Below are positions 1 to 14,168 of a stretch of 64,000 nucleotides of DNA, in pieces. Source of the DNA: Brassica napus (taxonomy: Eukaryota > Streptophyta > Magnoliopsida > Brassicales > Brassicaceae); the NCBI RefSeq assembly GCF_020379485.1, contig NC_063448.1:14159726-14223725 (forward strand), given 5' to 3'. The translations under genes and the position numbers were made by a program. Every line of letters begins with the position of its first letter. The first letter of the stretch is position 1. Below the pieces are notes generated by a model, which did no database searches, had not been told where the DNA came from, and saw nothing but the letters and a program-made list of their open reading frames with translations.

Positions 1-330
1 AAGAAAACACATGCTTAACGACGAAATTTAACGAGAAAAAACATTCCTCGTAAATTTATGTCGAGTTTACGAGGAATTTACGTGAAAAACTAAAGTCATC
101 GTTATTTCCTCGTAAAGTAACGACAAAAGTGTTTCGTCGTAAAGTGGATGTAATTTTACGAGTATTTTACGAGGAAAAACTATTTCCTCGTAAATACGAC
201 GTAAACTTTGCGTGGTATTTACGAGGAAATAGTTTACGTGTATTTAGCGAGGAAATTTTTGAATCCACCAACTTTATAGGTGTTACACGTTTTTTTTGCC
301 CACCTAATTAATTTTCGTCGTAAATTCATA
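1..330. repeat. 5' subterminal repeat array of the CACTA element
   Basis: At least a dozen copies of TTTACGAGGAAA-like and CGTCGTAAA-like motifs occur in both orientations. In En/Spm the TNPA-type protein binds short subterminal motifs of this sort; here that is inferred from position and copy number. Small open frames in this stretch are not convincing genes. Confidence 0.85.
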
Positions 331-362
331 GGAAATTTACAACTACCAGATTCGAATTATCC

Positions 363-370
363 TATAAATA
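363..370 (+). promoter_or_regulatory. TATA box of the CACTA transposase gene
   Basis: TATAAATA lies 58 bp upstream of the ATG at 428. Transcription would be expected about 25-35 bp downstream, near 395. That makes the earlier in-frame ATG at 374 unlikely to be in the mRNA and favours 428 as the start. Confidence 0.6.
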
Positions 371-427
371 TGGATGTTTGAACATCATTTTAAACACACC
401 AACAACAAAAAACGTGAAAGAAAAAAA

Positions 428-3400
428 ATGGCTGGCTCCGGGACTATTTACGAGTTGCGGAAGTGGATGTATATGCATAGAGATGCTAACGGGAGAGTGA
501 CGAAAGAATACCTTGTGGGTCTGGAGACATTTATGCATCAAGCAAATTCAACACCGCTCGCCCAAGAAAGTGGTAAGATGTTCTGTCCTTGTCGGAAATG
601 CAACAATTCGAAACTGGCAAACCGTGAAAATGTTTGGAAGCATTTAATAAATAGAGGTTTCACGCCAAATTACTATATATGGTTTCAACATGGAGAAGGT
701 TTTAATTATGATCAGAACGAAGCTAGTAGTAGTAATAGCAATTTTCAGGAAAAAGAACCGGTTGATCATCATTTGCATAATGAACATAGTTACCATCAGG
801 AGGAGATGGTAGATTATGATAGGGTTCATGATATGGTAGCTGATGCATTCGTAGCTCATGATGAAGATGAAGAACCTAATATAGATGCAAAAAAGTTTTA
901 CGAAATGTTAAACGCGGCGAATCAACCACTTTACAGTGGTTGTAGAGAAGGTCTCTCTAAATTGTCGTTAGCTGCTAGAATGATGAATATTAAAACTGAT
1001 CACAATCTACCTGAAAGTTGCATGAACGAATGGGCGGACTTGTTTAAAGAGTATTTGCCGGAAGACAATGTGTCTGCTGATTCTTATTATGAGATTCAGA
1101 AACTGGTTTATAGTCTTGGGTTGCCTTCGGAGATGATAGATGTTTGCATCGACAACTGCATGATCTATTGGGGAGATGATGAGAAGCTAGAAGAATGTCG
1201 ATTCTGCAAGAAGCCACGATTCAAGCCGCAAGGACGGGGACGTAATAGGGTACCGTACCAAAGGATGTGGTACCTACCAATTACAGACAGATTGAAAAGA
1301 TTGTATCAATCAGAGCAGACTGCTGGAAAGATGAGATGGCATGCCGAGCATACTCAGACGGATGGTGAGATGACTCATCCATCAGATGCAAGAGCCTGGA
1401 AACATTTCAACAAAGTACATCCAGATTTCGCTAGCAATATCCGGAATGTGTATCTCGGATTATGCACAGATGGATTTAGTCCGTTCGGAATGTCAGGGAG
1501 ACAATATTCATTGTGGCCAGTCTTTCTTACTCCATACAACCTGCCACCGGAGATGTGCATGCAACGGGAGTTACTATTCTTGACCATATTAATACCTGGT
1601 CCGAACCATCCAAAAAGGTCCCTGGATGTTTTCCTACAACCACTGATAAAAGAGTTGAAGGATTTGTGGTCAACAGGGGTGAGGACGTATGACTGTTCAA
1701 CGAAGACGAATTTTACGATGCGAGCGATGCTTTTGTGGACCATAAGTGATTTTCCTGCCTATGGGATGTTGTCTGGATGGACTACACATGGGAGATTAGC
1801 TTGTCCATATTGTAATGGAACGACAGATGCGTTTCAACTGAAGAATGGTAGGAAGACAAGTTGGTTTGATTGTCACCGTCGATTTCTTCCCATTGGCCAT
1901 CCTTACCGAAGAAACAAGAATTTGTTTAGGCACAAAAGGGTTGTGAGAGACACTCCTCCTCCATATCTAACTGGAGAACAAATTGAAGCGCAAATCGACT
2001 ACTACGGAGCTAACGAAACAGTTCGTTGGGGTGGTAATTGGCATGTCCCTCGTAATATGCCAGATTCTTACGGTGTTCATCACAACTGGCACAAGAAGAG
2101 TATATTTTGGGAGTTGCCATATTGGAAGGATCTTCTTCTGCGCCACAACCTCGATGTGATGCATATAGAGAAGAATTTCTTTGAGAACATCATGAATACA
2201 ATATTGAATGTCCCAGGGAAGACAAAAGACAACATAAAATCGAGGTTGGACTTGCCGGATATTTGCTCAAGAAGCGAGTTACATATTAAAAGCAATGGAC
2301 AAGTTCCCGTTCCGATATTCAGATTATCTTCAGAAAAAAAGTCGGTGTTGTTCAACTGGGTGGCATCAGAAGTGAAGTTCCCCGATGGGTATGTTTCGAA
2401 TCTCTCTAGATGTGTTGAAAAGGGTCAAAAGTTCTCCGGGATGAAGAGTCATGATTGTCATGTATTTATGCAACGACTACTGCCCTTTGCATTTGCGGAG
2501 CTACTTCCAACAAACGTACATGAAGCACTTGCAGGTACGTAGTGTATTATATCACAATAATTTACAAAATAATATATGACTAACAATGTGTTTAATTTTT
2601 TTTTGAATATAAAAGGCATTGGAGCATTTTTCAGGGATCTGAGCACACACACTCTTAAAGAAGAAGTTGTGGAACAGCTTCAGGAGAACATTCCCATCTT
2701 ATTGTGCAACTTGGAGAAGATATTTCCTCCCGGATTTTTTGACGTCATGGAGCATCTAGCTGTCCACCTCCCATATGAGGCATTGCTTCGTGGACCTGTA
2801 CATTACGGATGGATGTATCAGTATGAGCGAGCCATGAAATATTTGAAGGGAAAAGCAAAGAACCTCGCCAAAGTTGAAGGTTCTATAATTGCTGGAAGTT
2901 TGACGGAAGAAGTTTCTCACTTCACATCGTACTACTTTGCGTCAAAAGTACGTACCCGGAGAAGAGCTCCAAGAAGATATGATGATGGTGGTGTTGCGCC
3001 AACATATGCAGTTGCTGGTGTTCCAGACATCTTTAGCCAGATTGGGCGACTCGGTGGGAAGTCTAAAGAGGTTTGGTGGTCGAGTGAACAAGACGCTCAT
3101 AGTGCACACACCTATATTCTACTCAATTGCGAAGATCCATTGATGCGTTATTTTGAAAGGTAACATATATTGACACTTCGAAACACATATAAGTATAATT
3201 AATTGTATAATTGCGAGAGATTCATTCCTATAAAATGTGATTTTACAGCCTATTTGTTTCTCAAGTCGAAGAAACATTTCCTGGTATATCCACAAGTGAC
3301 GTAGACAAAAGGAAAGATCAACACTTCATTAAGTGGTTGCGGAATCAGGTATTAACTCAAACTTTTTTTTCATACATGATCTGTATTTCATTAACATTCT

Positions 3401-4092
3401 CTTTATTTTTGCAGGTTGATTATGACGACGACGATGCAGATTATCCTAAGTGGTTACACGAAGTAATTCAATCTCCACTTGTAAAGGTCACCACATCACA
3501 GATGTATTTCACACGAGGCTATACTTTTCATACATATGACTATGGTAGACAGCGGGCGACCAGTAACTATGGAATATGTGTGAAAGGGGAAACAGATTTC
3601 TACGGGATCTTGACGGAGATTATTGAAGTCGAATTTCCAGGGATACTGAAGCTGAAATGCGTCCTCTTCAAATGTGAATGGTTCGACCCCGTCGTCAACA
3701 GAGGTGTTCGGTCTAACAAATTCGGTGTAGTTGATGTCAACGGTGGACGAAGGTACAACAAATTCGAGCCTTTCATCTTAGCTTCACAAGCAGACCAAGT
3801 TAGCTTCCTTCCATACCCTCGGATGAGAGATTCAGGTATAAATTGGTTAGCAGTGATCAAAGTTACACCTCGAGGACGAATCATCAGTGGAGAAGAACCA
3901 CCATTGCAAGAAGAACAGATAAATGAAGTCGAGGAACCTGAACAAGAAATTGATGACATCCTTCTCATTGATCCGCATAATCACGAGTACGAAGATCTTA
4001 CCGATGATGCCACAGACGAAGCTGTTGAAGACGAGTTTAATGAAAATGATGATGTTTCTAGTGATGACGAGAATGTCGATGTATCCGATTGA
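428..4092 (+). CDS. CACTA transposase (TNPD/TNP2-like)
   Basis: This is the probable catalytic transposase of the CACTA element. Exons read as 428..2534, 2616..3159, 3249..3348 and 3415..4092. All introns are GT-AG and all phases agree, giving 1142 residues. An N-terminal transposase-associated zinc region is visible (CPCRKC, residues 53-58). A Transposase_21 core follows in the middle of exon 1, with LCTDGFSPFG, GPNHP, ISDFPAYGMLSGW and LDVMHIEKN as typical blocks. A DUF4218-type region spans the exon 1/2 junction (FFRDL...IFPPGFFDVMEHL...HLP). A DUF4216-type region lies in exon 4 (VLFKCEWFDP). The C-terminus is strongly acidic. No stop or frameshift was found, so the gene may still be functional. 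The start at 428 is preferred over 374 because of the TATA box at 363. Confidence 0.9.
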
Positions 4093-4227
4093 TGTATTTG
4101 TTTTATGAATAAGATGAGGGGGTTTGTTTTATGAATAAGGTAATGCTGGAAGTTTGTTTGATGAATAAGCAAATGTGGGAATTGTGGTTTGGAATGGAAA
4201 TAAAGATGGGGTTTGGAATATATGAAG

Positions 4228-4985
4228 TAGAAAATAAGGAATATGGGGTTTGGGGTTTTGGGTTTCGGGTTTTGGATTTCGGGTTTCGGGTTTTGGATTC
4301 TAGGGATTTAAACATAACACTCGTTAATTCCACGTAAGCACAAATCGCCGTAAAGTCCTCGTAGTTCAACGAGGAAATAACGACGAAATATAAAAATAAA
4401 GAACGCGGGACTCGTTAATTCCACGTAGGATGAAATCGTCGTAAATACCACGTAGGATGAAATCGTCGTAAAAACCACGTAGGATGAAATCGTCATAAAT
4501 AAAATGTAAGACAACGAGGAAATAACGACGAAACCTAAAAATAAAGATGGGGTTTGGAATATATGAAGTAAAAAATAAGGAATATGGGGGTTGGGGTTTG
4601 GGGTTTCGGGTTTCGGGTTTGGGTTTCGGGTTTGGGGTTTCGGGTTTCGGGTTTCGGGTTTTGGGTTTCGGGTTTGGGGTTTCGGGTTTGGGGGTTGGAG
4701 TTTGGGGTTTCGGGTTTTGGATTTCGGGTTTCGGGTTTCGGGTTTCGGGTTTGGGGTTCTAGGGATTTAACCATAACACTCGTTAAAAATAACGACGAAA
4801 CTTAAAATTAAAGATGGAGTTTGGAATATATGAAGTAGAAAATTAAAGATGGGGGTTTGGGTTTCGGGTTTCGGGTTTCGGGTTTCGGGTTTAGGGTTTC
4901 GGGTTTGGGGGTTGGGGTTTGGGGTTTCGGGTTTGGGGTTTCGGGTTTCGGGTTTGGGGTTTCGGGTTTCGGGTTTCGGATTCTA
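4228..4985 (+). repeat. GGGTTTCGGGTTTGGGG minisatellite inside the CACTA element
   Basis: Three G-rich blocks (about 4233-4300, 4584-4760, 4855-4985) are built from GGGTTTC, GGGTTTG and GGGTTTT units. They are separated by copies of a segment containing AAGATGGGGTTTGGAATATATGAAGTA-type sequence and by CGTCGTAAA motifs. The unit is a telomere-like heptamer (GGGTTTA with the last base changed). The long open frames across it on both strands are products of the repeat, not genes. The block sits between the two transposon genes. Confidence 0.85.
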
Positions 4986-5640
4986 GGGATTTAAACATAA
5001 CACTCGTTAATTCCACGTAAGCACAAGTCGTCGTAAAGTCCTCGTAGGATGAAATAGTCGTAAATACCATGTAGGATGAAATCGTCGTAAATACCACGTA
5101 AAAGGATTTAAACAAAACACTCGTTAATTCCACGTAAGCAGAAATCGTCGTAAAGACCACATAAAAGGATTTAAACATAAAACCCGTTAATTCCACGTAA
5201 GTACAAATCGTCGTAAATATCTCGTAGTGTAAAAACTAGAAAAAAAAAGAAAAGGAGAGAAATATCAGATTAACATGTGGCAAGACTTACAGCAATTATA
5301 ATACGTAAGTCTCGCCCACATGAATTCTAATATCTTCTCCTTTTCCTATTTTTTTCAAATATTTATAATTTGAATAGGATTTTGCTGAGGAATGTGATTT
5401 GAGATAAGGTGTGATTTGGGAGTTTGTGTGTGGTTTGAGAATGAGAGTTGTGGGTATATTTATAGGAAAGCAAGCCTCGTTAATTCCTCGTAAGCTAAAT
5501 CGTCGTTAATACCTCGTATAAAAAAACACGGGCCTTTGTGATTCCTCGCAATTTCCTCGTAAAAAAAACATGGGCCTTTGTAACTGCTCGCTATTTCGTC
5601 GTAAACTTACGAGGAATTTGCGACGATATGTAATCTTATA
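4313..5640. repeat. Internal array of CGTCGTAAA / TCCTCGTAA motifs
   Basis: The same motifs that crowd the ends of the element recur here (for example around 4320-4520, 4995-5225 and 5475-5640), often as CTCGTTAATTCCACGTA units. They lie directly upstream of the second gene. If the TNPA-like protein binds the terminal motifs it could also bind here and regulate its own promoter; this is inference. Confidence 0.75.
5238..5357. other. ~50 bp-armed inverted repeat (hairpin) upstream of the second CACTA gene
   Basis: The left arm (about 5238-5290) and right arm (5305-5357) are imperfect reverse complements, with blocks GAAAAGGAGA, ATATCAGATT, ACATGTGG and GACTTAC pairing across a 14 base loop (5291-5304). 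Size and mismatch pattern resemble a plant miRNA-type or siRNA-producing foldback. No known mature miRNA was recognised. Confidence 0.65.
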
Positions 5641-5644
5641 TATA
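5637..5644 (+). promoter_or_regulatory. TATA box of the TNPA-like gene
   Basis: TATATATA lies 65 bp upstream of the ATG at 5709. It is followed by a CT-rich leader (CTCTCTACTTCC repeats), a common layout for a plant transcription start. Confidence 0.55.
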
Positions 5645-5708
5645 CACCCGAGCGCTCACTCTTTCTTTCCTCTCTACTTCCTCTCTACTTCCTCTCCATT
5701 TCGTAGCA

Positions 5709-7578
<1,870 letters not shown>

Positions 7579-7734
7579 TTTTTTTTCCGGTTGTTGTATT
7601 ATATAAATTCAAAACTTATTTATATATAACATATTTTCATATTGATTTATTTTTATTTTAAATTTTAATTTATTATTAAATTAAATAATTTTATTTATTT
7701 TTTAATTATATTTTTAAATTCTGTAAAATAATAA

Positions 7735-8209
7735 AAACGAAGTAAATTCGTAGCTAATGTACGACCTCTTTACGTGGAAACCTTACGAGGAAATGACGAG
7801 AAATACTAAACGAGTATTTTACGAGGAACCATTTACGAGGAAATAACGAGGAAAGATTTACGAGTATTTTACGAGGAAATCCTTTCGTGGTTTTTACGTG
7901 TATTTTGCGAGGAAACTCTTTCAAGGTATTTACGTGTAGATTGCGAGGAACTCTTTTCGAGGTATTTACGAGGAAATATAGCGACGTCCTTACGTGGAAT
8001 ATTGACGTGGTCTTTACGACGAATAGCTCTACTTCGTCTTTACGACGAAATATATTCCTCGCTAAGTTACGACGAATTAGCGAGGAAATATGTGTTACGA
8101 CAGACGAGTAACGAGCAAACGCGCTTCCTCGCTAATTCGTCGTAAAGCGTCTTTTACGACGAAATAACGTGGAAAACCGCCCTCGTTAAGATTATGTTTT
8201 CTTGTAGTG
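7735..8209. repeat. 3' subterminal repeat array and terminus of the CACTA element
   Basis: More than 20 TACGAGGAAA / TTACGACGAA motifs occur in mixed orientation, ending in the inverted terminus TTTTCTTGTAGTG. The region mirrors 1-330. The short open frame at 7887-8111 is made of the motifs and is not a gene. Confidence 0.88.
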
Positions 8210-8212
8210 CTA

Positions 8213-9190
8213 GCGCCAAATCAATTATTTGGTAATTATACGAGAATTAATCGGGAAATAGTTTTGTAAACTTTTTGTGTATTATTAATATTACAAACTA
8301 GTTTTGTAGCAAAATAAAAATAATGTAATATGGTCTTGTGGTTTTGTGCGATATTTGTTTTCTTGAGATGATGCGTTCGAAACTATTTTTGGTTAACTAA
8401 CCATTCTTTTCTTTTTATTAAGTAAGGGTAATATTATTAAAGATCTCTACTGTAAAATCAAATTTCTAAAGAGTATTTTTAGTTATGTTGATTAAAATTT
8501 GAATGACTATATTTGTAAAGAAAATTTTATATAAATATAAATTGAGTGGTATTTCTTGTAAATATTACATATGAGTAAGATTATTTATAATTAATTCTCA
8601 TGTTTTAATAAGGTAGATAACATACTTTGATAACTAAATTAATTAATATATTGTATATGATAACTATCTAAATTTTTGATAAATAGTTAAATTTATTATT
8701 TAAATTTAATTAAAATCTGGTAAAAAAAATAAAATTGTACTTTTCAAATTAAAATTATAAATACGATAAATTTGATTATTTAAGTTATTTAAGGTATATT
8801 AACAAAAAAATAGAATTATAAGGACTAAACTACAATTTTTTTTAAAAAAATAGTCTAAATCATCATATAACCGGCTATAGGCATGTTTTAGCTATTTATT
8901 ATGAGTTTAGGTATGCAATTCAAATTTTTATTTAGTTTATGAATATTTTGGCACGTTAATATTATTTAGGTATGTATTTTCCCTGGTTTCATAGTGCAGG
9001 CACGAATCTATTTCTAAAGAAGCTAAACCGAAAATGGTTTTGTGTAATAAAACACGTAAACCGGTTACCGTATATTACAAACTGAGAAAAATAACCTTTC
9101 CACCAATCCCGACGCTATTTACCATAATACCCGTACATATGATCCACCTACCGCAAACACACAACAAGGCTTCACCAAACACAACAACTT
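8213..9190. other. AT-rich intergenic region
   Basis: This lies between the CACTA element and the DAHP synthase promoter. I see no open frame, RNA gene or clear repeat. The last ~200 bp probably contain upstream promoter sequence of the DAHP synthase gene. Confidence 0.6.
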
Positions 9191-9192
9191 GG

Positions 9193-9206
9193 TTTATAAA
9201 ACCCTA
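9193..9206 (+). promoter_or_regulatory. TATA box with overlapping telo-box, DAHP synthase promoter
   Basis: TTTATAAA is followed directly by an AAACCCTA telo-box (9199-9206), about 110 bp before the ATG at 9312. Telo-boxes near the start site are frequent in plant housekeeping genes. Its role here is inferred from position. Confidence 0.6.
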
Positions 9207-9311
9207 GACCACTCTTCCAAACACTTCTCAGGTTTCGTGTAAAAAAACATCACAACACACAAATCTCAACACCAAACAAAAAAAGACATTTTATTCCATT
9301 AAAAAACAAAA

Positions 9312-11643
9312 ATGGCGCTCATGAACGGAAGCCTGAATCTACCATCGATATACAACCACCGTCAATCAACCTTCGCCCCCGCCGCGCCAAGAACCACGTC
9401 CCTCCGGATCTCCGCCGTGCAAACCGACCCAAAACCACCATCTTCATCGGTAACGACTCCGGCGACGGCGACGAAGACCGTCGGAGTTAATGTGGGTAAA
9501 TCGAAATGGTCGCCGGAGAGCTGGAAGGCGAAGACAGCTCTTCAGCAGCCGGAGTACCCTGATGTAGCTGAGCTTGAAGCTGTGCTGGAGACGATCGAGG
9601 CTTTTCCTCCGATCGTTTTCGCCGGAGAAGCGAGGTTGCTCGAGGAGAGGCTAGGTCAAGCCGCGATGGGCGAAGCGTTTCTGTTACAGGGAGGTGATTG
9701 TGCGGAGAGCTTCAAAGAGTTCAACGCTAACAACATTCGTGACACCTTTAGGATTCTTCTCCAGATGGGCGCTGTTTTGATGTTCGGTGGTCAAGTCCCT
9801 GTCGTTAAGGTATGCCTCTGTTTTGATAAAGTTAGAACCTTTTTGTCGATTTTGAGATTTGAATTTTGGTGGGTTTTGATAAAGTTTGAATTTTGATGGG
9901 GTTTAAGGTTGGAAGAATGGCGGGTCAATTTGCGAAGCCGAGGTCTGATTCGTTTGAGGAGAGGAACGGAGTGAAGCTGCCGAGTTACAGAGGAGATAAC
10001 ATCAACGGAGATGCGTTTGATTCCAAGTCTAGGATCCCTGATCCACAGCGGATGATCAGAGCTTACTGTCAATCTGCAGCTACTCTGAATCTTTTGAGAG
10101 CTTTTGCTACTGGTGGTTATGCTGCTATGCAGAGAGTTACTCAGTGGAATCTTGATTTCACTGAAAAAAGTGAGCAAGGAGACAGGTAAAATAAATATAT
10201 TAAAAATACATCTTTGTTAGAGAGCTTTTGGATCTTTGTGTTTGCTCGTTAATTGCCATTTGCCACAAAACAAGATGCTTTGTTTGTTCGTTCGTGTCTA
10301 GATGGATGTAAAGAGTTAGAGATCTTTCTACCTTTTGTGTGCTTGTGTCGGCCTATTTTGATCCAACCAGTGTTCCTATAATTGTTCGGTGTAATCTGTC
10401 TGTTTGTTCTTCTTTGAGTAAATTTAGGATTTTTCCTTTTTTTTTTTTTTAACTTTGTCTATATTTGGGTATGTTTTGTTTAAAATCTTTGTATTGGTTT
10501 GTTTGGTAGGTACCGTGAACTAGCTAACCGTGTTGATGAGGCGCTTGGTTTCATGCACGCTGCTGGACTCACCCTCGACCATCCCATAATGCAAACAACA
10601 GACTTCTGGACTTCTCATGAGTGTCTTCTCTTGCCTTATGAGCAATCACTAACAAGGCTAGACTCTACTTCTGGCCTCTACTACGACTGCTCTGCTCATA
10701 TGATCTGGGTCGGTGAGCGAACCAGACAGCTCGATGGAGCCCACGTCGAGTTCTTAAGAGGTGTTGCAAATCCTCTTGGAATCAAGGTGAGTGATAAGAT
10801 GGATCCGAAGGAGCTGGTGAAGCTGATTGAGATCTTGAATGCTGATAATAAGCCTGGAAGGATCACGATTATCACAAGAATGGGAGCAGAGAATATGAGA
10901 GTCAAGCTTCCTCATTTGATCCGAGCCGTGAGGCGTGCTGGACAGATTGTGACTTGGGTCAGTGATCCGATGCATGGAAACACCATTAAGGCTCCTTGTG
11001 GTCTCAAGACGCGTCCCTTTGACTCCATCTTGGTACGTTTTTACATTAAAAAAAAAAATCTCCCTATTGGTTAGAAAGTAAATGATTAGAAATTATTCTC
11101 CAGCACAGTAAGTATTAGCATGTGTTTGTGGTGGTAGTAGGTGAAACATAGCGACAGGCGACAAAGACTTTGGTTGGGCCAAAGTTGACAGAAATGTTTT
11201 TCTCTAAAGTTAGGTGGTCCTTAAAAAATTAATGTAAATACTAACTAAAGAACGTGTCCTTCATCACTGTTACTTTTATTTTGCTACCCTTAGTAGTTTT
11301 ATTCATATAACTTATATGAGTTTGATAATTTATTGTTTCAAAATAACCTAACATAAATTCGTTTGTAATTGAAAATATTTTTTAGGCTGAAGTGAGGGCG
11401 TTTTTCGACGTGCACGAGCAAGAAGGAAGCCACCCGGGAGGTGTTCACCTAGAGATGACAGGTCAGAACGTGACCGAGTGCATCGGTGGTTCACGCACAG
11501 TCACGTTCGATGACTTGGGGTCACGATACCACACGCACTGTGACCCTCGCCTCAACGCCTCGCAGTCTCTCGAGCTCTCTTTCATCATCGCTGAACGCCT
11601 TAGAAAGAGACGCATCAAGTCCCAACAGGCTTTTTCTATCTAA
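9312..11643 (+). CDS. DHS3: 3-deoxy-D-arabino-heptulosonate 7-phosphate synthase, class II, plastidial
   Basis: It condenses phosphoenolpyruvate with erythrose 4-phosphate, the first step of the shikimate pathway to aromatic amino acids, in the plastid stroma. Exons are 9312..9809, 9908..10185, 10510..11032 and 11386..11643. All introns are GT-AG and phases agree, giving 518 residues, the usual plant length. The first ~60 residues are rich in Ser, Thr, Ala and Pro with few acids, as in a transit peptide. Expected metal ligands are present: Cys130 (QGGDCAES), His414 (DPMHGNT), Glu456 (HLEMTGQ) and Asp486 (THCDPRLN). The ATG context is AAAAATGGCG. The DHS3 assignment rests on the MALMNG start, DHS3-like internal wording and synteny with At1g22410. 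DHS1 or DHS2 are less likely. No damage was seen. Confidence 0.96.
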
Positions 11644-12322
11644 TTTAAACATGTGTTGTGTTGTATCTTTATAATAAATGTTGTGTGTGAACTCAATACG
11701 GTTACGGTCTCGTTTATATTTGATTCAGATGTTGGGTCAACAGAACGCGTAAGGTTTTGTTTTATCGTTGTTAATGAGTTTTTATTTATTTCCATTTTGG
11801 ATTTAATAAAATCACTGAACGTTGGATTTCTAATGCTATGAAGACTTGATAATGATGATTGATTGTTGGTGAAATAGAAATAGTCGTTTGGATCCTATCG
11901 CCGATAGCACTCTCTCCATTCTGCATAGGTGTTTAATTCTCAATCAATAGCCTTGATTACTTGTCTTGAATTTTTGATCTGATTCTGGAGTAGGCTTAGA
12001 TTGTTTGCTGATTCTTGAACATTAATGGTTTGAAAATCTAATTAATGGTTTTAAACTGAATAGGAGTTAATATATTTAACTACCAAAATATAAATTAGAC
12101 TATAAAATAATAGTAAAACTAGGATAAGACCTGCGCTTTGCTCAGAGTGAGTTTATTTGTATATATTATCGATAGTTTCTTTTATATATTTGATTATTTT
12201 ATTTATATATATAAAATATTTTTTGTTGTTATTATATAATTTTTTTCCGATGGATCAGATCAATTTTTATTAAAAATAATGGAACAAAAGTATAATTAAT
12301 ACATCATGGGTTGATCGGATTG
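11644..12322. other. DAHP synthase 3' flank and AT-rich spacer
   Basis: The first ~200 bp are the likely 3' UTR and polyadenylation region. Around 12118-12160 a GACCTGCGCTTTGCTCAGAG segment resembles the GC-rich hairpin tract of some plant Helitron ends, but no Helitron boundaries could be set. Otherwise nothing was recognised. Confidence 0.5.
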
Positions 12323-14168
12323 GACATTAAACAAATTATGACATAAAAACCTTATTTTTTCCATCGAACACATTCTTGAAAAAAGTGAACAGTATTGTTT
12401 TCACAGTTGAATTATTTTGACTTTTATCTTCCATATAGTTTTGAAAACTTTCAAATCAACCAGTGAATTGATACATGTCATTTTAATGTTTTTATTCGTA
12501 TATTTAAGGAAAACTTACATTTTTATAATTTAAAGTCGTTTTAAAAAATTCAAAATATAACATATAAGAAAAAATATAACATATAAGATGTCCTCATTTT
12601 TGTATTTTAAATTCGTTTTAAAAAAAATATATAACATATAAGGTTTCCTCATTTCTATAATTTAAAGTCATTTTAAAAAAATCAAAACATAACATATAAG
12701 AAAAAATATAATTTTTATTATATGGTTAATGTGATTATTTATTTTTTTTAATAATATAAAATTAAAAAAAATGAAGAAGGATGCAAAAATTGTTATCAAA
12801 TCTTTATTATTCATAGTCATTAATTGCCATATATATGTATATAATATTAGGTAATTTCGTAACTTTTATTTAGGGAAAGAATACACACTTCTTATATTTT
12901 AGGTTAATATAATGTTCTCTAGTGGACATTAAACAAATTATGACATAAAAACCTTATTTTTCCTCTCGAACACATTCTTGAAAAAGTGAACAGTATTGTT
13001 TTCACATTTGAATGATTTTGACTTTTATCTTACATATGGTTTTGAAAGCTTTCAAATCAACCATCGAACTGATACATGTCATTTTAATGTTTTTAGTCGT
13101 ATACTTAAGAAAAACTTACATTTTTTTTTAATTTAAAGTCGTTTTAAAAAATTCAAAATATAAAATATAAGAAAAATCAAACATATAAGAAAAATATAAA
13201 ATATAAGGTGTCCTTATTTTTGTATTTTAAAGTCGTTTTATAAAAATATATAACATATAAGGTTTCCTCATTTTTGTAATTTAAAATCATTTTAAAAAAT
13301 TCAAAATATAACATATAAGAAAACATCTAATTTTTTTATTATATGGTTAATGTGATTGTTTATTTATTTTTAAAATATAAAATTAAAAAAAAATGAAGAA
13401 GGATGCAAAAATTGTTATCAAATCTTTATTATTCATAATCATCAATTGTCATATATATGTAAATCATATTAGGTAATTCTGTAACTTTTATTTAAGGAAA
13501 AAATACACACTTCTTATATTTTAGGTTAATATAATGTTCTCTAGTGAATATTAAACAAATTATGACATAAAAACCTTACTTTTTCCATCGAACACATTTT
13601 TGAAAAAAGTTAACAGTATTGTTTCCACAGTTAAATTATTTTTAATTTTATCTTGCATATGGTTTTGAAAGCTTTCAAATCAACCATCGAATTGATACAT
13701 GACATTTTAATGTTTTTAGTCGTTTATTTAAGGTAAACTTACATTTTTGTAATTTAAAGTCGTTTTAAAAAAATTCAAAATATAACATATAAGAAAATTC
13801 TAACATATAAGAAAAATATAACATATAAGGTGTCCTCATTTTTGTATTTTAAAGTCATTTAAAAAAAATATATAACATATAACGTTTCCTCATTTTTGTA
13901 ATTTAAAGTCATTTTAAAAAATTCAAAATATAACATATAAGAAAAAATCTAATTTTTTATTATATGGTTAATGTGATTGTTTAATTTTTTTTAATAATAT
14001 AAATTTAAACAAAAATGAAGAAGGATGCAAAAATTGTTATCAAATCTTTATTATTCATAATCATTAATTGCCATATATATGTAAATCATATTAGGTAATT
14101 CCGTAGCTTTTATTTAAGGAAAGAATACACACTTCTTATATTTTAGGTTAATATAATGTTCTCTAGTG
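12323..14168. repeat. Three tandem copies of a ~610 bp AT-rich repeat
   Basis: Copies run about 12323-12924, 12925-13545 and 13546-14168. Each begins with ACATTAAACAAATTATGACA (or a one-base variant) and ends with AATATAATGTTCTCTAGTG. Within each, a shorter unit (TTTAAAGTCGTTTTAAAAAA followed by CAAAATATAACATATAAG) is itself repeated two to three times. No coding potential is seen. The copies differ by scattered substitutions and small indels, so the array is not a recent assembly duplication. Confidence 0.88.

Noticed and set aside
374..427. Upstream in-frame ATG extending the CACTA transposase by 18 residues
   Set aside because: It lies only 4 bp after the TATA box and so upstream of the expected transcription start.
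1375..1743. Antisense frame of 122 residues within the CACTA transposase exon
   Set aside because: It is the shadow of the strongly supported forward exon. No independent signals.
4535..4805. Overlapping open frames on both strands, rich in Gly/Phe or Pro/Lys/Thr
   Set aside because: They are produced by the GGGTTTC heptamer array, which has no stop in several frames.
12118..12160. GC-rich hairpin-like segment suggesting a Helitron end
   Set aside because: No CTRR end, no TC start and no A|T insertion site could be placed, so it is only mentioned in the spacer entry.
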